Assembly: GCF_004359215.1 (NCBI RefSeq)
Contig: NC_090615.1
Span: forward strand, 4,124,431 to 4,150,250
Length of the DNA stretch: 25,820 nt
Source: Bremia lactucae
Taxonomy: Eukaryota > Oomycota > Peronosporomycetes > Peronosporales > Peronosporaceae
Reading direction: 5' to 3'
Both the position numbers and the translations under genes were made by a program. This document shows, piece by piece, positions 10,332 through 19,508 of this stretch. The stretch's first letter is position 1, and each line of letters opens with the position of its first letter. The notes beneath the pieces were generated by a model. The model saw only the letters and a list, made by a program, of their open reading frames with translations. It was not told where the DNA came from and did no database searches.

Positions 10332-10861
10332 GGTCAGAATCGACTGGCAATAATGGAGTTGATTGACTTCTGTTAAAACGAATAGAATAGTAGCTTCTAA
10401 ATATAGTATACTAACATACTTGAGCTATACTTAAAGAGACAATTGTTATTTCTAATGGAAATTCTTTAAAAAATTCGCACAGTTGGCAGCCAACTAAATC
10501 AACACTACATTACTTTTCCATCATATACTGTCTAGCGTTCAATAGCAAGTAGGGTCTGCATCGTTCGGAAACTCAGCACAATACTTAAGCTTAGCTACTA
10601 TAATCATTGGAAACTACGTCACATGCGGACTCGGAAGTGTCTTGCAAAAGAAGAAATGAGCGAAATTTTATCATCTCGCAATAGCTCACGGCCACCCACT
10701 CCTTAGCAGCCTTTTATCAGCGCTAAGTGCGATTACGATCATTAAAAACCGTCGAAAAAGAAACGAGCAGTCCCAACGCCATGAACGACACCCATCATTT
10801 GGTGGGGCGTCACATTTGCTATCCATTCTCCAACCAGAAACAAACTCAATAATCTAACGCA
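10332..10861. promoter_or_regulatory. Bidirectional promoter region
   Basis: A 530-bp AT-rich spacer between two divergently transcribed genes, so it should hold both promoters. CCATTCT at 10823-10829, followed by CCAACC, resembles the oomycete initiator (YCAYTYY) and sits about 33 bp before the ATG of the plus gene. No TATA box is convincing. The initiator match is weak and made by eye. Confidence 0.35.
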
Positions 10862-11245
10862 ATGGTGCTTCCTCTCTTTATTGCTGGTACTTTGGGTGCA
10901 GGAACAGCTACAGCTTACAATGTGTATCAAGCCGGCAGAAGGTTTGCGCTTCCCTCATCAAAAAACGAGATACCAGCTAATACCGCGAGGAGTTTTCCAG
11001 CTGGCGTCATCACAGCCGTGGCTGCATATTCTATCCAGAGCCGACTTCTGAAACGCTACGTGCTACGTTTTATCACGTATGAAGTTCCAAAGAATGTGAC
11101 AAAATGGGCTTTTCGCCATTTTTTTAAAATCGCGACGCCGATTGTTGCACCACGCTTGGCCATTTTATCGACATCAGTAGGCCTTATGGGTTACGTTCGT
11201 ACCAAGATAAATTTGCGTGGAAATAAACACCACAGTCAAAAATGA
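10862..11245 (+). CDS. Small basic protein with hydrophobic segments, unknown
   Basis: 127-aa uninterrupted frame, ATG in good context (cgcaATGG), stop TGA at 11243-11245. Hydrophobic stretches lie at about residues 2-18 (LPLFIAGTLGAGTATA), 46-58 (FPAGVITAVAAY) and 95-112 (APRLAILSTSVGLMGY). They are separated by basic segments (RLLKRYVLRF; KWAFRHFFK) and end in a basic tail (NLRGNKHH). The composition fits a small membrane protein, perhaps organellar; this is inference only. I do not recognise a family. Its length, single clean frame and divergent position beside a housekeeping gene favour a real gene over chance. Confidence 0.6.
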   Translation: MVLPLFIAGTLGAGTATAYNVYQAGRRFALPSSKNEIPANTARSFPAGVITAVAAYSIQSRLLKRYVLRFITYEVPKNVTKWAFRHFFKIATPIVAPRLAILSTSVGLMGYVRTKINLRGNKHHSQK

Positions 11246-11720
11246 AGCGAGCGTTGTGCAACGGAAGAGAGTTGGAGATGTGTGACATGCAATGGCACCT
11301 TTGCTAGTATATTTAGATTTGGTACTTTGTAACAGCGAGTTAAATTTTACAATGTTTCTATTTCATTGCCGGTTCTATATCGATCGACAGCTCAACAAAG
11401 ACTAAATGAATATATGGTGACCCTTTAGACGTGGAAAAGCTCAATCCGTGGTATTGAAATTATCAAGATAAAAGCACAAAATCCACGTCGGACCTTCAAG
11501 TCGAGTAAGACAAATGACTGCAAATTAATTGCTTCAAACGCGTGAAGATACCAATGGCTATCTTAGAGTGACCAAACAGGCTGATTGCGTCTGAACGATA
11601 CAATAAATCTCATTACGTCTCAAAATCTCGCATTCGTCTTTTCATGTAATGTATGAAGAAAAAAATTCAGGCGCTTTATGTAACGGAGAATGGGTATTGG
11701 TTAAAAGAACAAGAAGATAG
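11246..11720. other. AT-rich gap
   Basis: 3' UTR and spacer between the small gene and the solo LTR. No coding signal is visible. Confidence 0.4.
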
Positions 11721-12153
11721 TGTATCGTTACATGAAATTAACACTTAAAGATTGGTAATTTTTATATTATCTAAAAGGTAGATAATATTTGGAGGATATT
11801 ACTTTATATAGTAATGTTCAGAAATCTTATCCATAAAATAGGTATAGGCCATTATATCTATTTATCCCTCAGACTAATCAGCTGTAAGCGTAAACAAAAA
11901 GAGAGACAGATAAGATTTCAATTGCATGTTTAGTATTAGTTTATAATTAAGTTAGCATTAAAATTTAGAAAGAAGAGATACTTAATTATATTAATACATT
12001 TTTCATTTAACCCTCTTTGAGCTAGTTGTCTTAAGGATAAGTCTTCCTCTGCGCGTACTAGTGTACGTAAAATAACGTAAGGCACCACTCACAACTGAAG
12101 CAGTGCGAAGTGGACTTGTACTGAAGCAGTACAAGTCGTAGTGCCCCGTTACA
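11721..12153 (+). repeat. Solo LTR, Gypsy family B
   Basis: 433 bp from TGTATCGTTACA to CCCCGTTACA. It aligns by eye over most of its length with the LTR at 20151-20585 (opposite strand) and that at 24384-24771 (same strand). It lacks the first 10 bp (TGTAACGGGG) of the 20585 copy. It carries the family hairpin at 12113-12137. No gag or pol follows, so it is a solo LTR or truncated copy. The 5-bp flanks (gatag/cttta) do not match as a target duplication. Confidence 0.8.
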
Positions 12154-12343
12154 CTTTATGCATGTGATACGACAGCAAAAGAGTCCGAGATGACGAGTTT
12201 ACTAAGCACTGAACGAGGAAAAATCGTACAATGCCAGAATTACTCCCATTCAAAGTATTAGCTAGTAATACAGTGAAAGTAATAAATAAGAGATAAAAAT
12301 TGAAGCAAATTGGTGCTCCGACTCCTGCGAGTTGTGACCCCAA

Positions 12344-12496
12344 GCCACGTGTGACTTATATAAACTGTGAGAATGTTGCACTCAATGCTTCAGGGATTGA
12401 TCAGCTCTTACTGAATTTAAGCAGTGTGAAGTACTTGTACTGAAACAGTACAAGTCAGTGCCCCGTTACTGCTAAACCGATTAATAAATTTTCTCA
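12344..12496 (+). repeat. Partial LTR of a related family with adjacent PBS-like site
   Basis: It contains a TATA-like TTATATAAA (about 12356) and shares a tail with family B (positions 12419-12471), including the hairpin at 12433-12455 and GTGCCCCGTTAC. It continues to TAATAAATTTTCTCA. TGGTGGCGACGAACCC at 12498-12513 follows directly and looks like a primer-binding site. The 5' limit is uncertain. Only about 35 bp after this end, the LTR of element A begins, so the copy is truncated by that element or an older event. The gap 12154-12343 shows nothing recognisable. Confidence 0.45.
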
Positions 12497-12530
12497 TTGG
12501 TGGCGACGAACCCTCATTAAATTAAGGGAA

Positions 12531-13011
12531 TGTTTAGACCCACCCCGGTTGGTGAACCGTTGTTGTGGTACATTTACTTTATGGCTAGAATACCCTTTTA
12601 TCCTATTTACAAGTGGTTAACTATTAGAATCCAACTTATTATGGGAAACAAATGTGGCCGCCACCAGATATTAATCTGGCGGCCAAAATTTATTTTTATA
12701 TTAGCTAGGATTAGGATTATAGATTCAAATGATTAAATAAAGTGCAGCTCCCCTTATGAACTTGAAGCGTCTAGTGCCTTCCTAAGGCTTGCACATTGAT
12801 CTGTGAGAGATAGATGCCTTTCTAAGGTGCATACTATTGGGCACTAGTTGCCACTTGGTTTTACGAACCCCTAAATCTCTTGATCTAGGATTTATTGAGG
12901 TTTTATAGCTTATGCGACTCCCTGAGGTGTTAAACCCATTAGTTCTATAGAACTAAGAGACTGTTTGAGTCTATAAGTCTTCCTCTGACTTACGGAGCGA
13001 GTTCCGCTACA
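12531..13011 (+). repeat. 5' LTR of element A
   Basis: 481 bp, TGTTTAGACCC to CCGCTACA. It aligns with 17833-18306. In the last roughly 300 bp I count about 18 substitutions plus a 9-bp and a 4-bp indel, so the insertion is old. The first about 20 bp differ strongly between the copies. A long hairpin (TGGCCGCC...GGCGGCCA) lies at 12655-12685; the 3' copy has lost part of the pairing. Confidence 0.88.
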
Positions 13012-13013
13012 CC

Positions 13014-13025
13014 TGGAAACACTCG
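13014..13025 (+). other. Primer-binding-site-like sequence of element A
   Basis: TGGAAACACTCG starts 2 bp after the LTR end, beginning with the TGG that would pair with a tRNA CCA tail. Element C has TGGTAGCACTTTG at the equivalent place. I cannot name the primer tRNA. Confidence 0.4.
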
Positions 13026-13071
13026 TTGTCAATCTACGCCTGAGTCTTTATAAGACTAAGCCTTCCTTTAT

Positions 13072-14280
13072 ATGAAAACATTTCCAGGAGTTTCAGAGGC
13101 GCAAAGCACAGTGTATGACAAGTTCAAAACTTTGTTTGGCTTGAACATATATATCATATGTTCCAGGGACCAGAGGTCCTGCATGCAAGGGCTGAAGCCT
13201 TCATGCACAATGAATCCTCCCTGTTCGGACAGGTTCAAGATGACCTTGCGGCATCTATGCCAACTCGATACATCTCTGTACCTGATTCGGAGCCTAAGAC
13301 TCGCCCTCTAGTTGTCATGTGAAGACGTTTGAGGAAAAAGAGGGAGAAAACTTCCTTTTCGGATTAAGCAGATGGAGATGTTCATTGACTCCGCCTTGTT
13401 CTTAACAGAACGACAAAAGGTGGCTATTGTCATTTCGAAGCTCGGAGGTAGAGCCAGGTAGAGCCATGGAGTGGGCACTCTCGTGCAGCACGCCCATAAA
13501 TGACGCTTTTCCCTCATGGGATTCGCTAAAACAACAAATGACCAGCATGGTAGCACCGCCTGATAAGACTCTTCGCATGCGATTACGGCTCATTGCGACT
13601 TGACAGGGTGAACGAACCCTAGGGGACTATGTCCAGGAGTTGGGAACTCTCAATGCATATATGCAAAAAGACCCGGTGCAAGAAGCAATTGTCGTAACTC
13701 TTTATGGAGGGTCTTAATGAGGGCTTGCCCGGACAATATTCCGATCCCATCCTGCTACTTTGGAAGAGGCAATTGCCATAGCGTTACGCGCTGGTTCGAC
13801 TCTGCTCGTGTTAGAACGGCTGTTTGCCGTACAAGCTCTTCGAGCACATGGGTACCGTGTAATAGACCGGAACTCATGGATCTAAGCCTCGTTGGGGAAG
13901 GAGAAGAAGCACTTCAAGCTGTGGAACAGCATAAGACGATCCGTAGATGTTATATGTGCGGAAGCACGAACCATTTACGTCCAGCCTGTCCCCTACGCAA
14001 TACGCGTAAAGCTCGAAAGAGCACCAATTCCGACCTATACCAAAATCTGGAACGGTGCCGGAAAACGTCGATACCCAATAGGTGCGGGGCGCCTTTTAAT
14101 TGACTCAGGAGCGTTTTGCAATTGTGCTCGACGTCTTTCCCTTGAGAGAAATCACCAATACGTTGAGGCGCTTAAAGCGCATGAAATTGATACAATCACT
14201 GTTCGCTTAGCGACTGGGACTCGTGCAACTGTTCCTAAAGTTCCGTTGAACTTAGGTATAAAGTTTTTGGACTTTAACAG
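13072..14280 (+). pseudogene. gag: gag and N-terminal half of protease, element A
   Basis: Structural polyprotein of the Gypsy particle, broken. MKTFPGVSEAQSTVYDKF is followed, after a frameshift near 13150, by capsid-like text: FMHNESSLFGQVQDDLAAS, LTERQKVAIVISKLGGRA, SWDSLKQQM and LGDYVQELGTLNAYM. A small duplication (gtagagccag near 13450), in-frame stops and further shifts disrupt it. The zinc knuckle CYMCGSTNHLRPACP (CX2CX4HX4C) lies near 13950-14000. The aspartic-protease motif LLIDSGAFCN lies near 14095, and the frame runs to KFLDFNS at 14280. There the family sequence breaks off. Its natural continuation (ERCIVLD...YDLILGMAWLE) is found on the minus strand at about 17296-17180. Confidence 0.8.
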
Positions 14281-14904
14281 TTGGAGATCGCTGCTCGCGA
14301 CGCTCTTCATGAGCGATACATTACGCCAAAGGTAATGACACGAAGTCAGTTTCTGACACGTTTGCGTGATCGGGCCCGTGGGCCTTGGGTGACCTCAATG
14401 AGGAAAATTCCGATCGGTTTGTTTCCAAACGAATCAAAAAGCGAATACGAAGTTTCGTTTGAGAATTGGGTCCATCAGTCCCGCCGCCTCGGCAATATTT
14501 GGAATATTAGAGAGTCTGCGGGTGTGGCTGATGACCGTTTGGAACGAATGCTTCGCTTCAATTTCGCCAAGCTTAAGGCCAAAGGCCAGTTACGTTCGGC
14601 ATTTATGCCACAAAACGAGGATAGGCCTAGCCGATATTTCAGTGCTTCTGTTGACCGTGCAACCATAAGTCGAAGCCGCACTGAGTCTATAGATCCACCT
14701 ATTCCCACTATCAGTTGTGGGAAGCGTCGTTTGACGCAAGTTGATCTTGAGCTTGGCGCTCAAAAAGTCAACGGCGTACGGGCAATCTTGCCGAAGATGT
14801 ACCTCAAACCCGAAAGAGTTTCCAGAAGAGGGGTATCCCAGCCACTTTACCAGATACTGGTATTGACCCTTACGACGGCGTCGCTTCAAAGTTTCTTCAC
14901 GTGA
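14281..14904 (+). pseudogene. C-terminal part of element A's antisense ORF, relocated by inversion
   Basis: A long open plus frame begins exactly where protease homology stops. Early text is ALHERYITPKVMTRSQFLTR and PWVTSMRKIPIGLFPNES, then a basic region and VADDRLERMLRFNFAKL. From about 14740 it overlaps, in antisense, the end of the chromodomain coding, so the true C-terminus is probably near 14730. It is interpreted as the second half of the antisense ORF whose first half lies at 17721-17298 on minus. The long inversion splits the two halves. No domain recognised. The junction frame differs by an indel, so the join is an inference. Confidence 0.5.
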
Positions 14905-15727
14905 AAACTGAAGGTTCTCTTGCGCATCAAGCAGCGCGAGAGGGGGCCGAAATCTCGACGGACGCATTTGATGATCTAAAGCACGAGGTGCAACTTCTTC
15001 GCGAGGGCCTTTCTCTATTTTGAGGTTCAAAACCGTCTTAAAATGCTGAAACCTCAGCAACCTCGTTTAGAGGGTCAGCTGGACATCCTGGTGAGGATAC
15101 AGCAGTCTGCGGCACGGCCGTCTTTTTCGGCGCAAGCGCCTCCCAGTCCAAGTCGGAAGGGTTCCGATATTGCTTAAGCAAGCCGACATAGAGCACTGGG
15201 TGTGTACGCAGCTTGCTAGGAAGGTTTAGCGTGTAAACTAGACCTTTCTTTTCCACGACCGTAAATGATCTAATAAAGCCTGGGCGCAATTTGGTCTCAA
15301 AACCGCGAAAACCAAGTTAGTAATTAGAGTTTTAGCGTTTGATAAAACTCGGTCCCGACCGCGTAAGAATTTAAACCGCGAGAAACTCGCTTACTTGTTT
15401 TCGAATGGAACACTGATATTATCAAGCCTATCGGCTAATTCTCCCCCACGAAGTCCTGAGCCACGCAGTGGTCTCGTTAACGAAACGCGTGGGTGGGTGG
15501 GACCGTTGACATAGAGTGGAGTGTAGCCTGTAGAGGCATGGACAGCGTTACTTAACGCAAATTCCACCACTGGAAGCATTGAACTCCAGTCTGACACACT
15601 GCGTAAAACGTCTTCAATGACGCGATTGACACGTTCAATTCGACTATTGGTCTGCAGATGGTCCGCGGTAGACACGTCCAATCCGGTGCCACGCACTCGG
15701 AAAAATTGAATTCCAAAATTTACCCTT
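14760..15727 (-). pseudogene. pol: Integrase C-terminus and chromodomain, element A
   Basis: Reading leftward: GKFWNSIF, GTGLDVSTADHLQTNSR, then IERVNRVIEDVLRS (the end of the DDE core with its Glu). Next are FALSNAVHASTGYTPLYVNG, the IN linker RSFTVVEKKGLVYTLNLPSK and THPVLYVGLLKQYRNPSDL, and a chromodomain with KRRRRKGQYQYLVKWLGYP. In that chromodomain one expected aromatic is replaced (NSFGFE). Normally it targets integration to modified chromatin. Several stops and frameshifts, including around 15290-15400, make it non-functional. Confidence 0.85.
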
Positions 15728-16115
15728 GGAGGTGGAGAAAAGATCTACGGCTCTGTAAGCCAGATTTATTGGTGGCCCAACTTTTTTAAATGGGTCAGCA
15801 CGTACGTTCGCACATTCGAACTTTGCCAACGGGTTAGACCCTCGGCGCATGCTGCTGCACTACTGGCAAGTCTGTCCGCACCCAGAGGGTGTTGGGAGTT
15901 CATTAGTATGGATTTTGTATTCGACCTACCGAGATTCGGCCGGTAACACCGGCATAGTGGCCTTTGCTGACCGATTGAGCACAATGACTCACTCAGCGGC
16001 TGCGCGGGATACCATTGATGGTGAAGGTACAGCAAGGCTATTCATCGATGGCGTGTTTCGACAACACAGTTTGCCAGTGCAGTTATCTCTGATCAAGACC
16101 CCCGTTCTGAGATGA
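15728..16115 (+). pseudogene. pol: Integrase zinc-finger end and DDE core, inverted relative to the rest of pol
   Basis: This block reads in the plus direction while its flanks read minus. It contains GGEKIYGSVSQIYWWPN, FKWVSTYVRTFELCQRV (end of the HHCC finger, one Cys lost), PRGCWEFISMDFVFDLP, NTGIVAFADRLSTMTHSA (first catalytic Asp) and TIDGEGTARLFIDGVF, ending at SDQDPR (second Asp). The missing upstream text (...GHDTVL) and downstream text (GKFWNSIF) lie on the minus strand directly beyond 16115 and before 15728. The block is therefore flipped in place, not duplicated. Confidence 0.85.
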
Positions 16116-17297
16116 CCACCAAGACAGTATCGTGTCCCTCAGAGGATTCGGTACTTCAAATCCACATCATGAGGAACAACGACGCTCGGGGGGTCGCAGC
16201 ACTGAAGTAATAGGTCGTTTTCGATAAAAACTCAATGCAACCTTGCAAGCAAACGCGCCGACAACTTAAAACCTAATTCAGTGCTCATTAGAGCTTATAC
16301 AGAGCTACACAATGTTCATTCTTGGCGTAAGCCGAACGGATTAATTCAGTAATAGGCGACATTATAGTCACTAAATAAGATTTTTTAGCTCATAATCCGG
16401 CCTGCATGAAAACGCATCAGCCAAAGCATTCTGCTTGCCAGGCTTATACTTCACCTCGAAATAGTATTCGGCGAAAAAGGAAAGCCATCGAGCCATTCTC
16501 TGTGAGAAATGAGGCGACTTAGTCGCAGTGCGTAACGACGCGTGATCTGTATATATCACAAATGCTTAGAGCCTAGCAGATGAATTCTGAATTTGAAAAG
16601 AGTATACTGCATTGTGAGTAACTCTTTGCCATGAACAGGGTTGTTCTTTCCGCAGCTTTTAAATTGTCTAGACTTAAACGCATTACACGTTCACGCCCAT
16701 CATCATCTGTTCGTAACAGAGTACTACCAATGGCAAAATCCGATGCGTCACAGACGATATTATAAGGCCAATTTGGATTTAGCAGTGCCAGAATCGGGGC
16801 ATGAATACGACTATCCTTAACTGCTTGAAAAGCATTATGCTCTGTGCTAGTTTAGCACATCTCCGTATTCTTTTAAGGAGATAAGATAATGGTCTATCCA
16901 TGTCAGCGTAATTTCCGCTATATCTGTGTGAATAATTGGCGAGACCCAACTACTTACGCAAATCCTTTTCGTTTTTGGGAATCGACCAATCTACTATGGA
17001 TTTTAACTTGGCGGGATCGGCTCTAAGGCCTCGCTTCCCAATGATGCATTCTAAGAAAGGAATTTCTTCTGCGCCAAAAATGCATTCAGATGCATTAGCA
17101 TACAATTTATTTGTGCGCATACACTCGAGAACTGCTCGCAAATGGTCTATATGTTTCTTAAACTTTGCTAGGTACATTGCGCGTAGCGTCTAAGGTCTTA
17201 GACCTCCAATCGATCCATGGCTTATGGTGTTCAAGCCAGGCCATACCAAGGATGAGATCATATCTCAAATATAAATCAAGGACAATACAGCGTTCCA
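16111..17297 (-). pseudogene. pol: Protease end, RT end, RNase H and integrase start, element A
   Basis: From the right on minus: ERCIVLD, RYDLILGMAWLEHHKPWIDW (protease C-terminus), then a direct join at about 17165 to KFKKHIDHLRAVLECMRTN and LYANASECIFGAEEIPFLE (RT thumb side). The RT fingers/palm with the YxDD box are absent. RNase H follows: CDASDFAIGSTLL, YTDHASLRTATKSPHFSQRM, ARWLSFFAEYYFEVKYKPG. The integrase start is recognisable in shifted frames (SDPP...VVPHD..LKYRIL, then GHDTVL) up to the inner breakpoint. About 180 RT residues are deleted, judged against element B and the family. Confidence 0.82.
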
Positions 17298-17721
17298 TTC
17301 GGTGTCCTCGCCGTGGGACCGGAGATCCAGATGGCCAAGCTGTGACCCGTGATCTCTTTGAAGCGCTCTTTCACGCTAAGTGGACGGAATCGGTATTCAG
17401 TGTGAGCTTTGGATTTCGCTATCTCTGCAGCTCAAAGACATACTTGTTTCCCTATAAGGATTACCCGCTCTTGCTCTCTATCAAGCTGGTGCGTGATAAT
17501 GTTGGACTCAGAATCCTGTGTCATGCGCAATGCAGTTAAGACATCGGCGGCACCACGTTCGGCGAATGGATTTGGGGCCCGCCGACGTTCATCCTCGTGA
17601 GGAGGCGTGTAAGAGCGACGCGTTTTTTCCTCGTCCTCCGATGAAGTGTGACTTTTAAGTCCACCATTCCCTCATTGTCGAGGAAGGTGCTTAGAGTCTG
17701 TGACTCACGCTTAGTTGTCAT
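17298..17721 (-). pseudogene. N-terminal part of element A's antisense ORF
   Basis: Minus frame from ATG at 17721, 111 bp inside the 3' LTR. It starts MTTKRESQTL. After one frameshift near 17665 it continues SSEDEEKTRRSYTPPHED, PNPFAERGAADVLTALRM, LDREQERVILIGKQVC, a TGA, then AAEIAKSKAHTEYRFRP and KERFKEITG up to the outer inversion breakpoint. It is charged and hydrophilic with a likely helical middle. No domain recognised. It lies between pol and the PPT and is antisense to the original element, as in elements 1 and B. Confidence 0.5.
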
Positions 17722-17820
17722 GGCACAAAGAAAAGCAAACCACAACCAAACGGTTAGCTGTTTATGTTCCAACCTCAAAGAAGAAATGAAGCGAATGTTG
17801 TCACTCGGTGTCAACAGTCT

Positions 17821-17832
17821 GATGGGGGAGGG
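17821..17832 (+). other. Polypurine tract of element A
   Basis: GATGGGGGAGGG directly precedes the LTR start TGTAATGGGG. It defines the plus orientation of element A. Confidence 0.65.
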
Positions 17833-18306
17833 TGTAATGGGGCACACATCGGTTGGTAAACCGTTGTTGTATTATATTTACTTTAGGGTAAAATACCCTT
17901 TATCCTAAAGTAAATAGTTAATTACTATAATCCCGTTAATTATGGGTAACAAATGTGGTCGCCACCAGATATGAATCTGGCAGCCGAAATGTTTTTTGAG
18001 TTAGCTAGGATTAGGATTATAGATTAAATAAAGTGCAGTTTCCCTTTTGAACTTAAAGCGTCTAGTGCCTTCCTAAGGCTTGCGCATTTATTTGTGAGAG
18101 ATAGATGCCTTTCTATGGTACATACTTCCGGGCACTAGTTGCCACTTGGTTTTACGAACCCCCAAATCTCTTGATCTAGGAATTATTGAGCTTTTATAGC
18201 TTGTGCGACTCCCTGAGGTGTTAAACCCGTTAGTTCTATAGAACTAAGAGACTGTTTGAGTCTATAAGTCTTCCTCTGACTTAAGGAGCGAGGTAGCTCC
18301 GCTACA
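17833..18306 (+). repeat. 3' LTR of element A
   Basis: 474 bp, TGTAATGGGGCAC to CTCCGCTACA. It is the direct-repeat partner of 12531-13011. Its first bases keep the TGTAAxGGGG signature that the 5' copy has lost. Confidence 0.88.
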
Positions 18307-19035
18307 CAATATATTGCATCGATTACCCGACAAATGCTCGTCGATTCTTGCGATTGTAAAGCAAAGAGCTTGAAGAATATATAAGATATTATATAAAAGT
18401 GCAAGATTGAATGAGGTTTGAGGTACATCGTGCTCCTTCGGATTGGATTCACCAAGCTTTATTGCCAGCGATCGCAAGGTAACCAACTAAGTTTTTTGTT
18501 ACAGTCTTATTTTTCAACAATGCATCTCTGGTATTTAGAGATCAGACGAGATTTAAATAAATCGAGAGAAAATGCTTGCTGGGTGTATCGCAAACATGTG
18601 CACGGCTGTTTATACCCATATTGCTTGCAAAGTAATTAACATATGTAGTTGAAACTCGTTTTTTAGAGCGCGACCTAATTTGCATAAGCATAGACACCTC
18701 AATAGGTTAATGCGCTACTGAAGCGCGTTAACTGAATTGATTTGAGTCCAAAGCTGTCGGGCATGCATCGTGCTTCATCGCGTTGGAGGTACGGTTAGGC
18801 GATTAAGTCGAGTAAATGTCCATGCTGGACTTGCGCGATGATACATTCGTGGAGCGAAGCAGTTTCGACCCGGGTGACGCCAGTATGCGGGAGAAATCTA
18901 TAATAAAATATATAATCAACTGCAAAACCCGTTGCACTCTTTGATTTTTTTGCGAGGGCATCAAATAATTACCGCATCTATTTTTTTCTATCTGAGACAA
19001 TCCACAAGCCCAGCGTTTGTGTGTCGTGGCCAACT
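18307..19035. other. Intergenic region
   Basis: AT-rich sequence after element A and before the PH-like remnant. Only short frames on either strand, none with recognisable motifs or consistent splice sites. Confidence 0.4.
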
Positions 19036-19508
19036 ATGAAAGATACTTGCTGCAGCATGATTTCGGGCAAGGCGGTACGTAAACTCTTTAAGAAATCACG
19101 AGATTCCGTAATCCCCCTGTATCATAGGATTCTCTCTTCTTTCAGCCAGATAGCGACTTGCTGCAGTACACCGAGAAGAAGGTCGGACGCTTCATGGGTC
19201 AATTTTCTGCTCACCCGCCACCGCGCACTTGTACAGCCAATTGACAGAAGTTTGACGCCGACTCGCTTAAGCGTCGAGTTGTGCCCTGTCCGCTCAGTTT
19301 ACGACACGGACGCTCAGTTAAACATCTTCCACGCATGCGCATCATGCTGAGTGTATCTACACCTGAGACACAGAGCCACTGGATTTACGCACTGCGCACC
19401 TGGCGCCGTCGGAATTGGAAGGACACGGCAGTGATTGCCGCCTTGAATGACGAAGATAAGGCTTTACGTGTGATTTATCACGTATCAGGTCTTTTATATA
19501 ATTCCTAA
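19036..19508 (+). pseudogene. Two-exon remnant with PH-domain-like C-terminus
   Basis: Exon 1 is 19036-19074 (ATG, 13 codons, MKDTCCSMISGKA) and exon 2 is 19146-19508. The 71-bp intron has donor GTACGT and a pyrimidine tract before TTTCAG, and the phase agrees. Exon 2 reads PDSDLLQYTEKKVGRFMGQ, then hits TGA at 19242-19244. The same frame then stays open through KFDADSLKRRVVP, MRIMLSVSTPETQSHWIYAL and RTWRRRNWKDTAVIAAL to TAA at 19508. A basic strand followed by ETQSHWIYALRTW resembles the last strand and helix of a PH domain (lipid binding). A second intron from GTCGGA (about 19182) to GACAG (19247) would remove the stop in frame, but that donor is poor. A competing frame (SVYDTDAQLNIFHACAS) hints at a frameshift near 19320. 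Confidence 0.4.

Larger units (their letters stand above)
12531..18306 (+). mobile_element. Ty3/Gypsy chromoviral element A, decayed and internally inverted
   Basis: Bounded by two LTRs in direct orientation. A PBS-like site (13014) and a PPT (17821-17832) show it runs left to right. Present order: LTR, gag and first half of protease (+), C-terminal half of the antisense ORF (+), chromodomain and integrase end (-), integrase core (+), integrase start, RNase H, RT end and protease end (-), N-terminal half of the antisense ORF (-), PPT, LTR. Un-flipping about 14281-17297, and within it about 15727-16113, restores the normal order LTR-gag-PR-RT-RH-IN-chromo-[antisense ORF]-PPT-LTR. Stops, frameshifts and a large RT deletion make it non-autonomous. 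No target duplication is visible (gggaa versus caata). Confidence 0.85.

Noticed and set aside
10087..10353. Plus frame rich in Phe/Ser
   Set aside because: Antisense of the Lys-rich N-terminal extension of valyl-tRNA synthetase.
15849..15900. Treating the plus-strand integrase block as a second, independently inserted element
   Set aside because: Its ends match exactly the gaps in the surrounding minus-strand integrase, so an in-place inversion is simpler.
12531..18306. Two overlapping Gypsy elements in opposite orientations
   Set aside because: Only one LTR pair, and no protein domain is present twice. The split of both protease and the antisense ORF at the same points fits one inverted element.
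18183..18486. Minus-strand frames over the end of LTR A
   Set aside because: They cross the LTR boundary and have no family features.
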